DNA of 64,000 nt from Dehalococcoidia bacterium (GCA_011170375.1 DUEV01000002.1:1-64000), one strand, 5' to 3'; positions 43,297 to 51,285 are shown, counted from the stretch's first letter. Made by a program: numbers and translations. Notes: generated by a model from the sequence alone, not told the origin.

Positions 43297-43331
43297 AGAG
43301 GGCACATGTCGCAATAGAGGCAGTGCCCTCT
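43297..43331 (+). terminator. Terminator of the DUF39 gene
   Basis: AGAGGGCAC / GTGCCCTCT, nine pairs, 17-nt loop, followed by TGTTGGTT. Lies 22 bp past the stop codon. Confidence 0.55.
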
Positions 43332-43390
43332 TGTTGGTTGGATTGACATTTATAGGCAGCGACCTGTATAGTATAGAAAATTGAATATCA

Positions 43391-43470
43391 ACTAGGGGAG
43401 CTGTAAGGCTGAGAGTCCCATGCGGACGACCCTTGGAACCTGATCTCGGTAATGCGAGCGTAGGGAAGTA
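43391..43470 (+). promoter_or_regulatory. TPP (THI-box) riboswitch
   Basis: Classic thiamine pyrophosphate aptamer: AGGGGAGCT, then AAGGCTGAGAGTCCCA, GACCCTTGGAACCTGATC, and the closing AATGCGAGCGTAGGGAAG. It controls the thi4 gene downstream. The end of the aptamer (AGGGAAG, 43462-43468) can pair with CTTCCCT (43494-43500), just before the terminator's second strand, which offers an antiterminator pairing when TPP is absent. Confidence 0.96.
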
Positions 43471-43473
43471 AGG

Positions 43474-43513
43474 AACCAGAAGACCTTATTACACTTCCCT
43501 CTTCTGGTTTTTT
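43474..43513 (+). terminator. Riboswitch-controlled intrinsic terminator
   Basis: AACCAGAAG (43474-43482) pairs with CTTCTGGTT (43501-43509) and is followed by a run of T. Its position right behind the TPP aptamer indicates transcription attenuation of thi4. Confidence 0.9.
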
Positions 43514-43601
43514 GATTGCTTATTGCAGCTACATGTATCTATAGGGCCGGTTCCATTTTATGTGGTGATTCGAAGTAGAATGATATCAGGAGGGGTTAAA
43601 C

Positions 43602-44375
43602 GTGGACGATATAGTTATTTCAAAGGCAATCACACAGAGCTTCACCGATGAGTTTATAAACTATCTGGACGTAGACGTAGCCATCGCTGGTGCGGGACCC
43701 TCTGGTCTGACAGCAGGGTATTACTTGGGTAGGAAAGGTATAAAGACGGCGATTTATGAAAGGAAGCTCAGTATCGGTGGTGGGATGTGGGGAGGCGGAA
43801 TGATGTTCAACCGTATTGTGGTGCAGGACGAAGCCAGACCCATTCTGGATGAGATGGGGGTGGCTACTGTAGAGTACCAGCCAGGTTATTATGTAGCCGA
43901 TTCCGTGGAGGCTGTTTCCGCCCTCTGCTACCAGTGTGTCAAGGCAGGCACTCGTATATTCAACCTGATTAGCGTTGAGGATGTCATGATTCGTGAAGAC
44001 GACCGTGTGTCAGGACTGGTCTTGAACTGGAGTGCCGTGACGATGGCGAATCTGCATGTTGACCCGCTGTCAATAAAATCCAAGTGGGTAATAGATGCCA
44101 CCGGCCATGATGCTGAAGTTTGCCGCATAGTGGTACGCAAAATAGGTGCCAGGCTGAACACCTCCACCGGTGACGTGGTAGGCGAGAAACCGATGTGGGC
44201 CGAGCATGGAGAGAGAGACCTTATGGCCAAGACGGGAGAGGTCTATCCCGGCCTGCTGGCAAGCGGTATGGCCGTCAACGCAGTCCACGGGTACCCGCGC
44301 ATGGGGCCCATCTTTGGCGGAATGCTTATCTCCGGGAAGCTTGCTGCTGAGACTATCATTGAGAAGTTTGAGTAA
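43602..44375 (+). CDS. thi4: Thi4-type thiazole synthase (sulfide-dependent form)
   Basis: A 257-aa FAD/NAD-binding protein that makes the adenylated thiazole moiety of thiamine. The dinucleotide fold is [17 protein letters not shown] and [12 protein letters not shown]; further blocks are [11 protein letters not shown] and [16 protein letters not shown]. The residue corresponding to the sulfur-donating Cys of the single-turnover yeast enzyme is His (ANLHVDPL), as in methanogen Thi4. The protein should therefore use free sulfide and act catalytically, consistent with an anoxic, sulfide-rich cell. Behind a TPP riboswitch. GGAGG site. Confidence 0.95.
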   Translation: MDDIVISKAITQSFTDEFINYLDVDVAIAGAGPSGLTAGYYLGRKGIKTAIYERKLSIGGGMWGGGMMFNRIVVQDEARPILDEMGVATVEYQPGYYVADSVEAVSALCYQCVKAGTRIFNLISVEDVMIREDDRVSGLVLNWSAVTMANLHVDPLSIKSKWVIDATGHDAEVCRIVVRKIGARLNTSTGDVVGEKPMWAEHGERDLMAKTGEVYPGLLASGMAVNAVHGYPRMGPIFGGMLISGKLAAETIIEKFE

Positions 44376-44492
44376 TACCCCGTACTGAGTGAAAAGTCAG
44401 CACCTAATTTAGAACCTGCCAATCTATGCCCGAAAAATCGCGTTTTTGATGGCGAAGTGCAAGTGTACCCATACCTATCAGCATTATTGTTG

Positions 44493-45116
44493 TTAAATAG
44501 ACGTGCCCGCTCCGCACAATTTCTCCCATAGCCCATCCCATACAGCCATCCAGAATGCCATATCGTTTTCTTCCGTAGGATTATCTAGATAAGCGTCCCA
44601 TTTTTCTTGTAGTTCAATGTCACCCGTGGACTCCACCCACAGTGTTGCGTCAAGTATCTCCCACAATTCCCAATAAGAAGCTGGTATAAAGGAATACTTC
44701 TCAAGGAGTTCTCCGTAGGGATTACACGCATCTACCTGTTGCTGTAGACTCTCGTATTGATTTTCGGCTGCATTTAGTTGAGTCTGCAGGCTATTGGCTC
44801 TACTCTGCGATGTGGCAAGACTGCTTTGCAGGGAAGAAATTTGGCTCTGAGCAGCAGCAAGGTCAGACTCAGCAATAGTAAGCTCTGCTTCCGTGTCGGC
44901 CAGTTCTGTTTCGGTATCAGCTAACGTAGCTTCTGTCTCTGCTAGGTCAGTTTCCAGGTCAGAAATATTTCCTTCCAGTGTAGCCTTTTCCCCCTCTAAC
45001 GTGTCGATTTCCGCATTAGCGTTATCGACGTCACCGGAGAGGTCAATGTAGAAAAATACCCCTGCCCCGACTGCCCCTGCCAGGAGCACACTAACTGTGA
45101 TTGCCCAGATTTTCAT
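44493..45116 (-). CDS. Membrane-anchored coiled-coil protein
   Basis: A 207-aa protein with one N-terminal hydrophobic helix (residues ~4-25) and a long coiled coil (~30-130) rich in repeated LADTETELADTEAEL-type heptads. A C-terminal globular tail contains several Trp (SYWELWEILDATLWVES, FWMAVWDGLWEKL) and two Cys. Likely exposed outside the membrane. No recognised family; the coiled coil prevents confident homology. Flanking genes run the other way. Confidence 0.7.
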   Translation of the reverse strand: MKIWAITVSVLLAGAVGAGVFFYIDLSGDVDNANAEIDTLEGEKATLEGNISDLETDLAETEATLADTETELADTEAELTIAESDLAAAQSQISSLQSSLATSQSRANSLQTQLNAAENQYESLQQQVDACNPYGELLEKYSFIPASYWELWEILDATLWVESTGDIELQEKWDAYLDNPTEENDMAFWMAVWDGLWEKLCGAGTSI

Positions 45117-45511
45117 CTCTACCTCCTTATATTAAATCTGATAATAATAAGACACCAGACATCGCCATCATTTATCTGGCGATTCTGATGCCTTTGACCA
45201 TCCCTCACCACCCACCTCCAGCAATATACCTATTATCTTACGCTGGGGTATAGTATAGATAAGTGCTAGTATTGTACGTTTTTGTATTGTTCTGGGGGGT
45301 TTAGTATAGTTCTTTAAATAGCTGTTGTCAATACCCCCTGTAGTGACACCAGCCCTGTGCAGCCAGTCCGGCTATACTTAAGAAGCGCCCATACGTTAAA
45401 ATGACGTTGTAATGCAAATTATCACCTATTCCGAATCCTGTTAGTGACGTTGATAGGTGCTTGCATATCTTTCTGAGAAAGTATAAGTTGCCTATTTCAG
45501 AGGAGGCGATA
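45117..45511. other. 395-bp intergenic region between divergent genes
   Basis: No coding frame is evident. The words TAGTATAG recur at about 45251 and 45303. A plausible plus-strand promoter, TTGTAT (45282-45287), 17-nt spacer, TATAGT (45305-45310), could transcribe the DUF362 gene with a ~195-nt leader. No defined RNA structure was recognised. Confidence 0.45.
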
Positions 45512-46402
45512 ATGACAAAAGTGAGTCTGGTACGTACTAGTAACCGCACCGAGGGAGTGCAGAGAGCAATCGCCCTGCTTGATTCCGACCTCGCAATAAG
45601 AGGAAAGGCAGTGATTCTCAAGCCCAACTTTAATTCGGCTGACCCCACCCCCGGCTCGACCCATATCGATACACTCCGTGCCCTGGTGCAGAATCTTAAA
45701 GAGATGGGTGCCAGCAGTATCACTCTCGCTGAGCGTAGCGGTCCGGGTGACAGTACTCGCACCGTGATGGAGAAGAAGGGCGTCTTCAAGCTGGCTGAAG
45801 AGCTGGGTTTCGATATTCTCAACCTGCAGGAAATGGGGCCGGAAGGCTGGATACACTTCCGTCCTGAAGACAGCCATTGGCAGGACGGCTTCCAGTTTCC
45901 CAGGATTTACGCTGAAGCGGAATGTATCGTACAGACCTGCTGTCTTAAAACGCATGGTTTCGGTGGCCACTTTACCCTATCGATGAAAAACTCGGTAGGT
46001 ATGGTACCCGGCGGCAGTCCTTATATGAGAGAACTGCATACCTCCCCATACCAGCGACAGATGATTGCCGAAATCAACGTTGCCTATTCTCCCGACCTGG
46101 TCGTACTCGACGGTGTTGAGGCTTTCACTGATGGTGGCCCTGCTCAGGGTACCCGCGCCAATGCCAATGTAATACTTGCCAGCAACGACCGGGTGGCGAT
46201 TGATGCCGTGGGGGTAGCCATACTGCGCGAATTGGGTACCACCCCGGAGGTAAGTCGGGGCCAAGTTTTCGAACAGGACCAGATTGCCCGGGCGGTTGAG
46301 CTCGGACTCGGAGTGGCATCACCAGAGAATATTGAGCTTGTTACCGACGACCTGGCGAGTCAAGAATATGCCAAGAAGATAAAGGTCATCCTCCTCGCCT
46401 AA
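45512..46402 (+). CDS. DUF362 domain protein
   Basis: A ~296-aa protein of the DUF362 family, common in anaerobes. Blocks: AVILKPNFNSADPTPGSTHID, ITLAERSGPGDSTRTVMEKKGV, CLKTHGFGGHFTLSMKNSVGMVPGG, and PDLVVLDGVEAFTDGGPAQGT. A longer frame opens at 45461, but ATG 45512 has an AGAGGAGG site and gives the normal N-terminus (TKVSLVRT). No added ferredoxin domain. Function is not established for the family. Confidence 0.92.
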   Translation: MTKVSLVRTSNRTEGVQRAIALLDSDLAIRGKAVILKPNFNSADPTPGSTHIDTLRALVQNLKEMGASSITLAERSGPGDSTRTVMEKKGVFKLAEELGFDILNLQEMGPEGWIHFRPEDSHWQDGFQFPRIYAEAECIVQTCCLKTHGFGGHFTLSMKNSVGMVPGGSPYMRELHTSPYQRQMIAEINVAYSPDLVVLDGVEAFTDGGPAQGTRANANVILASNDRVAIDAVGVAILRELGTTPEVSRGQVFEQDQIARAVELGLGVASPENIELVTDDLASQEYAKKIKVILLA

Positions 46403-46412
46403 TCAGCAAGGA

Positions 46413-47030
46413 CTACGGTCGCTTTATCTCCTTGATTTGTTGCCTGTCCATTGCGAGACAACGGACATCTTCGAATACGGTAACTGATTCCTCTGGGGAG
46501 GGCGGCGGTGACACTTTCAGAAAGACGACCTGCTGCCCCGGGAAGACCAGGGTTGGTGTGCCGAAGATGCCCAGAGTCTCAACGGCAAAGGTATGGTCTG
46601 CCGCCAGCTTTTCCAGCAAACGCAGGTCAGTGAGATCCTTACAAAACCTGTCCATTTTCAGACCGACACCTTCAGCTACCTCAATCAGGATGGCCGGATC
46701 AGCAATATCCTTTTTGTCTTCATGCCTTGCCTTGAGTAGCGCATAGTGAAAGGCATTAAAGACCTCTTCTCCTTGACATCGGGCTGCCTCGGCGGCGTGG
46801 AAAGCATTCCGACCACGACTGGGGTAATCATCCGATTGTTCCCATAGCTTCCAGTGGGGCCCTTCCTTACTGTTGACCTGCTCCAGACTGAAATACTTCC
46901 AATTGACAGTCAATCGAGAGCCTAGTTCCTCTCCAACCCTTTGCAGCCAGACCGCTGCGTTATAAACGTAAGGTCAGAGATAGTCGAAGTATACGTCCAG
47001 ACTGGTATTATCAGGTGTTTTGCTGCTCAT
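46413..47030 (-). CDS. DsbA/FrnE-like thioredoxin-fold protein with in-frame UGA (candidate selenoprotein)
   Basis: A predicted 205-aa protein read through UGA at 46976-46974. From ATG 47030 (AAGGA seven bases upstream) the frame reads ...LDVYFDYL-UGA-PYVYNAAVWLQRV and continues without other stops to 46413. DsbA/2-hydroxychromene-isomerase relatives have Cys exactly at this point (the FD.xCPxxY motif), so the codon is residue 19 and probably selenocysteine. The hairpin GCAGC-GGTCTG-GCTGC starts 15 nt after the UGA. The cis-Pro loop GTPTLVF (residues ~157-163) shows the thioredoxin fold is intact. The second Cys of CxxC is Val, so it would be a single-selenol enzyme. Starting after UGA (TTG 46913) lacks a suitable ribosome site and would remove the active site. 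A plain nonsense mutation is the alternative. Confidence 0.8.
46943..46958 (-). promoter_or_regulatory. SECIS-like hairpin inside the DsbA-like gene
   Basis: Minus-strand GCAGC / GCTGC, five perfect pairs around loop GGTCTG, 15 nt past the UGA. The loop contains GGUCU as in the E. coli fdhF SECIS apical loop, and the distance fits bacterial SECIS elements. Confidence 0.7.
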
Positions 47031-47079
47031 CTTCATGTCCTTTTTTGTCCAAACGAAATTATGCCTGCAACCACTTTTC

Positions 47080-47109
47080 ATTCTACCCACAGGTCTTGCC
47101 GACTTACAA
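47080..47109 (-). promoter_or_regulatory. Possible promoter of the DsbA-like gene
   Basis: Minus strand TTGTAA (47109-47104), 18-nt spacer, TAGAAT (47085-47080), giving a leader of about 40 nt. Confidence 0.4.
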
Positions 47110-47221
47110 GTTGTCCCGATGCCAGATAGCGTGCCATTTGAATAGTAACATCAAGGCCATTATTATTTGGTAAGCTCGATTGCGTATCATATTGAATATC
47201 AACGATTAGGAGAATTAAGAG

Positions 47222-47605
47222 ATGAAGAAGAGAGTAATGATTATTCCAGGAATTACAAGACCAGACCTACCTTTTAATCATGTAGTACGAGCAGGTAGGT
47301 TCTTATTCCTAACCAGTCAATTATCTTCAGACCTTAAAACCGGGGAAATCAAGAGTGGGACTATCGTTGAGCAAACGCGACAGGCTTTAGATAATATAAA
47401 GTTCTTACTAGAGGGTTGCGGTGCTACTATAGATGATATTGTCAAGGTTGTAATATACATGAGAAATTTAAAAGACTTTGATAAGGTGAATGAAGTCTAT
47501 TGTGAATACTTCACTAAAGGTGATGAACCCGCTAGAGTGGCTATGCAAGCAATATCCCCACTTGATGGTGTTGACATTGAGATTGAGGTTATAGCGTTCA
47601 AATAA
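47222..47605 (+). CDS. RidA/YjgF family protein
   Basis: A 127-aa enamine/imine deaminase-family protein. Typical blocks are RAGRFLFLTSQ, TRQALDNIKFLLEGCGATIDDIVKV, and EPARVAMQ with the catalytic Arg, followed by VDIEIEVIAF. Such proteins hydrolyse reactive 2-aminoacrylate arising from PLP enzymes. The gene is clearly more AT-rich than its neighbours (many AAA, ATA, TTA codons), which suggests acquisition from another genome. AGGAG site. Confidence 0.93.
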   Translation: MKKRVMIIPGITRPDLPFNHVVRAGRFLFLTSQLSSDLKTGEIKSGTIVEQTRQALDNIKFLLEGCGATIDDIVKVVIYMRNLKDFDKVNEVYCEYFTKGDEPARVAMQAISPLDGVDIEIEVIAFK

Positions 47606-47622
47606 TAAAGAAAACTAAACGA

Positions 47623-47697
47623 ATGGCTGCCAATGTTGTCGCCGGCGACTGGAAACTCACGCCTGAAGAAGTCGCTGAGGTAGAGGCACTATTGTAA
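47623..47697 (+). pseudogene. C-terminal remnant of an aldo/keto reductase gene
   Basis: A 24-codon frame ending AGDWKLTPEEVAEVEALL matches the C-terminal tail of aldo/keto reductases (e.g. ...W.LTPEELAEIDALL). Nothing of the barrel precedes it. Upstream is the AT-rich RidA gene, so the reductase was probably lost when that segment arrived. Confidence 0.55.
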
Positions 47698-47734
47698 GAA
47701 TACAGGGCAAACTGCCCTAACAGGTACTGCTGCC

Positions 47735-47920
47735 TCAGGTTGGGCCGCTGTTAGAAAATTCCGGCCTGGCCGACATCACCATGCCAAACACGGAGCAAAG
47801 CCGGCGCGGTTGTTCATCTCCGCATTTAGGGCATTTATATTCTGCGTCTCTATCAGCAATGCTCCGGCGCAGCTCAAATCTCTCGCCGCACTTCGTACAT
47901 TCATACTCGTGTAGTGGCAT
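47735..47920 (-). CDS. FmdB-type small zinc-ribbon protein
   Basis: A ~61-aa protein of the FmdB family: MPLHEYECTKCGERFEL, then CPKCGDEQPRRL, giving a CxxC-CxxC zinc ribbon, and a Gly/Ser-poor tail. ATG 47920 has GGAGG eight bases upstream and starts with the family's MP.YEY.C pattern, so it is preferred over the longer frame at 47941. Last gene of the ArsR-dsrE-tusA-dsrMK run. Family role is unclear, probably regulatory or assembly. Confidence 0.9.
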   Translation of the reverse strand: MPLHEYECTKCGERFELRRSIADRDAEYKCPKCGDEQPRRLCSVFGMVMSARPEFSNSGPT

Positions 47921-47949
47921 TACAATCTCCTCCTGTTCCACAAACCCTT

Positions 47950-49266
47950 CTAATCTTCACTCTCCGGCTCTTCGGCTTGCCCCGCCTCGAATGACGTAGC
48001 AATATCACGCCCGATCAGCTGGTTGGCCACTACGTCAGACAGGCCGGTTACTTTGATATCCAGATCGTATTTCTCGTTTAAGGCAGCTATCTGGAGCCGA
48101 CAGTTCTCACAGGGGCTGACGACAAGTCCGGCGCGGGTCTGCTTTATCTGCTCTGCTTTTCTTTCCCCTGTCTTGATTCGGAACTCGTCAAACTCCGGCT
48201 GGGCGACCAGCCCACCACCGCCTCCACAGCACCAGTTCTTCTCACGGTTAGGTGTTAACTCACGCAGATTCGATGCTACCTGACTTAGCACATATCGCGG
48301 CTCGTCGTAGAAACCGGCATTCCTCCCTACCTGGCACGGGTCATGATACGTAACCAACTTACGCTCTTTACCTGAAGGTATTTCGACATGTCCCTCCCTA
48401 ATAAGGCGGGCAATGATTTCTACCATAGCCGTTACCCGGAAAGGCAATTTCTCATTGGCCCAGGTCTCATAGAGATACTGCATGACACGATAAGCATGCC
48501 CGCACTCGGAAATGACCACCTCTTTAACCTTAAGACGCGTGGCTTCATCTACAATTCGCTTGGCGATTATTCGACCTTTTTCTGCGTCACCAAGAAAGTA
48601 TCCATAGTTGGATGACTCAAAAAGGGATAATGTCCAGTTGAGCCCGGCCTTATGGAATATAACCGCTGGTGGCAATATGCTATGCACCCCTGCCAAGGCT
48701 GCGTATAAGATATCCGCTCCTTCCTTCTCAATCGGTATAGCAGCCGTTGGGTCATTAACCAAACTCTGGAGCTCCTTCTCGGTCTCCTTATTCAAGTCTA
48801 GCATGATGTCTTTGAAAAGGTCGATATTCTCACCCTTAGCAATGGCCGCACCCGCTAGTTCGGTAAGAATCTGGGCACCTCTTCCGGCGGCGATGAGCAT
48901 TGCCTTGGCCACTCCCAATAGCCAGGTGGTGTCGATTGAAAACGGACAGTAGTACATGCAGCGGCGGCACCCCGTGCAGGCATAAGTAGAGCGGTATAAC
49001 TCGTCCAGAAGACGGTCATCTACCTCCCTACCCTCATAAAGAGATGGGAGGAACAGACCTGACCGCGTGAAGTACTTTTTGTATACGCGGCGAATAAGCT
49101 CGGCACGGTAGGCCGGAAGGAAGAGAACATCTCCAGTGGAGACATACTGGTGGCAGGCATCCTTACAGATGGAACACCTCGTGCAGACATCAAGGTAGTA
49201 AAGGAGCTGCCGGTTCATTCCTTTGTCCAGCACACCGGTGACAGCCTTGAGCTCTGCCTTGTTCAC
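47950..49266 (-). CDS. DsrK/HdrD-like Fe-S oxidoreductase with CCG domains
   Basis: A 438-aa cytoplasmic Fe-S protein. Two 4Fe-4S motifs are near the N-terminus (CTRCSICKDAC and CTGCRRCMYYC), and the C-terminal part has two CCG-type half-sites: DPCQVGR with NWCCGGGGGL, and SPCENCR. The last site lacks the paired CC of the classic heterodisulfide reductase motif. With the adjacent b-type cytochrome it forms a DsrMK-like module that can move electrons between quinone and a cytoplasmic disulfide or trisulfide. Its start overlaps the cytochrome gene by four bases. Co-transcribed with TusA and DsrE genes, which suggests a persulfide substrate. Confidence 0.92.
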   Translation of the reverse strand: MNKAELKAVTGVLDKGMNRQLLYYLDVCTRCSICKDACHQYVSTGDVLFLPAYRAELIRRVYKKYFTRSGLFLPSLYEGREVDDRLLDELYRSTYACTGCRRCMYYCPFSIDTTWLLGVAKAMLIAAGRGAQILTELAGAAIAKGENIDLFKDIMLDLNKETEKELQSLVNDPTAAIPIEKEGADILYAALAGVHSILPPAVIFHKAGLNWTLSLFESSNYGYFLGDAEKGRIIAKRIVDEATRLKVKEVVISECGHAYRVMQYLYETWANEKLPFRVTAMVEIIARLIREGHVEIPSGKERKLVTYHDPCQVGRNAGFYDEPRYVLSQVASNLRELTPNREKNWCCGGGGGLVAQPEFDEFRIKTGERKAEQIKQTRAGLVVSPCENCRLQIAALNEKYDLDIKVTGLSDVVANQLIGRDIATSFEAGQAEEPESED

Positions 49267-49985
49267 CGCGCCTCACTCCTCATCAGGTTAACGGCGTAAG
49301 TCCCGATATAGTGGACCAGCTTGCTGAAGGGTAGGTAAATAAGCAACAGGTTAGAAAAAGTGACATGGGTTACCAGAACCCACCTTGTCCCTGATTCCGC
49401 CAGTTCTGCCGGGAACTCCGGACTGAATGTAAGTAAACTGTGGACATACGCCCGGTAAGCCTCCACATCAACCTGTCCAAAGAAGCGGAGGTGATTACCC
49501 AAAAGCAGTACCATGAAAACAAGGATGAGCAGAAAATAGTCCTCCGGTGTAGATATGTCCCGGTAAGGCGACTTGAAACGCCGGGCTATCAGATAAAGCA
49601 CTGAGACCAGCAGTACTATCCCGACAATGCCACCGCTGATGAGGGAAAACTGCTCCATACCCTCCTTGCCGAGGGCATTGGCCAGTGGTGTGAACTCCTG
49701 TATCAGCCTCAGGTGCCCGACAAACGCCGCCACCCCACCGATATGAAGAAGTATCACGAATAGCCACATCGGGCGGTCGACGTCAAGCACCTGTGGAAAC
49801 AAGAATGTGTCCTTAATCCACTGGACGAATCTACGCCGGCCATGTGTCTGGGGAAATATTCCCAGCTTAATCCCACTCCTGGGCACCTTCAGCCAGTAGT
49901 AGATACGAAAGGCAGTACCTACCAGGAATGCCACTACAGCAACGTATACCAGTACACCGGCAAGCAGAAAGGAAAGCCAGTTCAC
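49263..49985 (-). CDS. NarI/DsrM-like b-type cytochrome subunit
   Basis: A 240-aa membrane protein with about five hydrophobic helices. Candidate haem ligands lie in LLHIGGVAAFVGH, GNHLRFFG and VTHVTFSNLLLIYLPFSKLVHYIG. It matches the gamma subunit of respiratory nitrate reductase / DsrM family, which passes electrons between membrane quinone and the Fe-S partner encoded next (overlap ATGA). No nitrate-reductase catalytic subunit is present, so a sulfur role is more likely. Confidence 0.9.
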   Translation of the reverse strand: MNWLSFLLAGVLVYVAVVAFLVGTAFRIYYWLKVPRSGIKLGIFPQTHGRRRFVQWIKDTFLFPQVLDVDRPMWLFVILLHIGGVAAFVGHLRLIQEFTPLANALGKEGMEQFSLISGGIVGIVLLVSVLYLIARRFKSPYRDISTPEDYFLLILVFMVLLLGNHLRFFGQVDVEAYRAYVHSLLTFSPEFPAELAESGTRWVLVTHVTFSNLLLIYLPFSKLVHYIGTYAVNLMRSEAR

Positions 49986-49987
49986 GA

Positions 49988-50287
49988 CTACTTAACCCGT
50001 TTCACCAGGAAAATAATGTCCTTACCATCACGCTCGGTCTTAAGGACCTCATTACCAGTAGTCCTTGCCCAGGATGGGATGTCAGCAAGACTACCCGGGT
50101 CAGTAGCCACTGCCCTGATTACCCCACCGACCGGTACCTTAGTGATGGTCTGACTGACCCTGACCATTGGTAAGGGACACATCAGTCCTCTCAGGTCCAG
50201 TTCCAGGTCAATCTTACTCCCAGTATTTTTCGCTTTTTCCGTCTTCTCTTTGCTTTTTGCCTTCGATTTAGCCTTCTCTTTAGCCAT
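49988..50287 (-). CDS. tusA: TusA family sulfurtransferase with Lys-rich N-terminus (copy 2)
   Basis: A 99-aa protein. The first ~25 residues are Lys/Glu/Ala rich (AKEKAKSKAKSKEKTEKA); the TusA fold follows with the active Cys in LDLRGLMCPLPMVRV. It would carry sulfur between DsrE (18 bp upstream) and the DsrMK-like complex (2 bp downstream). The basic tail is absent from copy 1 and may bind nucleic acid or an acidic partner. Confidence 0.92.
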   Translation of the reverse strand: MAKEKAKSKAKSKEKTEKAKNTGSKIDLELDLRGLMCPLPMVRVSQTITKVPVGGVIRAVATDPGSLADIPSWARTTGNEVLKTERDGKDIIFLVKRVK

Positions 50288-50304
50288 TACTCTCTCCTTT
50301 CTGC

Positions 50305-50787
50305 CTATATAAACATGGTGAAGTCGGCCTGCTGGGCCTGCTCAATGAAAAAACCAGCACCAACGCAGTCGGTTACTTCATCAATCATGTCTTCCCTGGA
50401 AATCTCCATGACGTCCATACTCATCTGGCAGCCGTACATCTTGACTCCAAGGTCGATAGCCAGTTGCCTCATTTCCAACAGAGAAACGACGTTCTTGCTC
50501 TTCATCATCTTGTTGAACATCCACCGCCCCAGACCAAAGAACCCGAATTTGCTGGGATTAGCTTTGGTAATATCACCACCATACATCAAACCCACCATCC
50601 GACCGAAAAAACTCTTCCCGGTAATGACATTTTTCTTCAGCGCCCGCAGTCCCCAGAATGTAAAGAACATGGTTACTTCCATATTTACGGCGGCTGCCCC
50701 ATTTGCAATGATGAAAGCAGCAAACAGCTTGTCCATATCACCACTGAGAACGACCATCGCAGCCTTTTTCTTCTTTTCCTCTGCCAT
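50305..50787 (-). CDS. DsrE/DsrF/DrsH-like sulfur carrier (copy 2)
   Basis: A 160-aa DrsE_2-type protein, clearly related to copy 1 at 40940: KKAAMVVLSGDMDKLFAAFIIANGAAAVNMEVTMFFTFWGL, and the conserved Cys in YGCQMSMDVMEI. It opens the structural part of the ArsR-controlled sulfur operon. Likely sulfur acceptor for TusA. Confidence 0.93.
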   Translation of the reverse strand: MAEEKKKKAAMVVLSGDMDKLFAAFIIANGAAAVNMEVTMFFTFWGLRALKKNVITGKSFFGRMVGLMYGGDITKANPSKFGFFGLGRWMFNKMMKSKNVVSLLEMRQLAIDLGVKMYGCQMSMDVMEISREDMIDEVTDCVGAGFFIEQAQQADFTMFI

Positions 50788-50878
50788 TATGGTACAACAC
50801 CTCCCGTATAATTTTTCCCAATGACAGTAGTGTCAGATTATACTACAGATAATTGACAACTGCTACCCTTCGTACTAG

Positions 50879-51214
50879 TCAAGAACGTATTACTTTTTCT
50901 GCCAGCTCCCGATTCCTCTCCATGAGCCCCAGCAGGGCCTGGTGCACAAGCTGGCACGCCTCACCTATTCTGGGATCAGATAGACTGTAGAAAACGCTTG
51001 TGCCATCACGTCGTGCCCTGACAGCACCCCGCTCGCGCAGTATCGCCAAGTGTCTCGAAGCTACTGCGTGTGGTACCGACAACCTCTCAGCCAGCTCTCC
51101 GACTGATTTCTCGCCATTTCGCAATTCCTCAATAATCATGAGACGTTTCGGGTCAGCAAACGTTTTACAAAGTTCTGCCTTCAGTAGATACAGTTCCGTG
51201 TCATAGTATTCCAT
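50879..51214 (-). CDS. ArsR family transcriptional regulator
   Basis: A 111-aa winged helix-turn-helix regulator: ELCKTFADPKRLMIIEELRNGEKSVGELAERLSVPHAVASRHLAILRERGAVRARRDGTSVFYSL, the full ArsR core. The single Cys is in helix 1 (LCKTFADP), and another is in IGEACQLV, so a thiol or persulfide switch between the two is possible, as in sulfide-responsive ArsR members (e.g. SqrR/BigR). It heads the dsrE-tusA-dsrMK run and has two ATACGTAT palindromes in its promoter. Confidence 0.93.
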   Translation of the reverse strand: MEYYDTELYLLKAELCKTFADPKRLMIIEELRNGEKSVGELAERLSVPHAVASRHLAILRERGAVRARRDGTSVFYSLSDPRIGEACQLVHQALLGLMERNRELAEKVIRS

Positions 51215-51239
51215 ATGAATCTCCTAGGTATATATTCCT

Positions 51240-51285
51240 ATATACGTATATATGTACTATAGCATATACGTATGAATTATGTCCA
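51240..51285 (-). promoter_or_regulatory. Promoter and twin operator of the ArsR-controlled sulfur operon
   Basis: Minus strand TGGACA (51285-51280), 18-nt spacer, TATAGT (51261-51256). The palindrome CATATACGTATG (51263-51274) sits in the spacer; ATATACGTATAT (51240-51251) sits just after the -10. Both share ATACGTAT, with centres 23 bp apart. Bound protein would block RNA polymerase. Confidence 0.7.

Noticed and set aside
48608-48952. 114-aa plus-strand frame inside the DsrK-like gene
   Set aside because: Antisense shadow of the Fe-S protein gene with no independent support.
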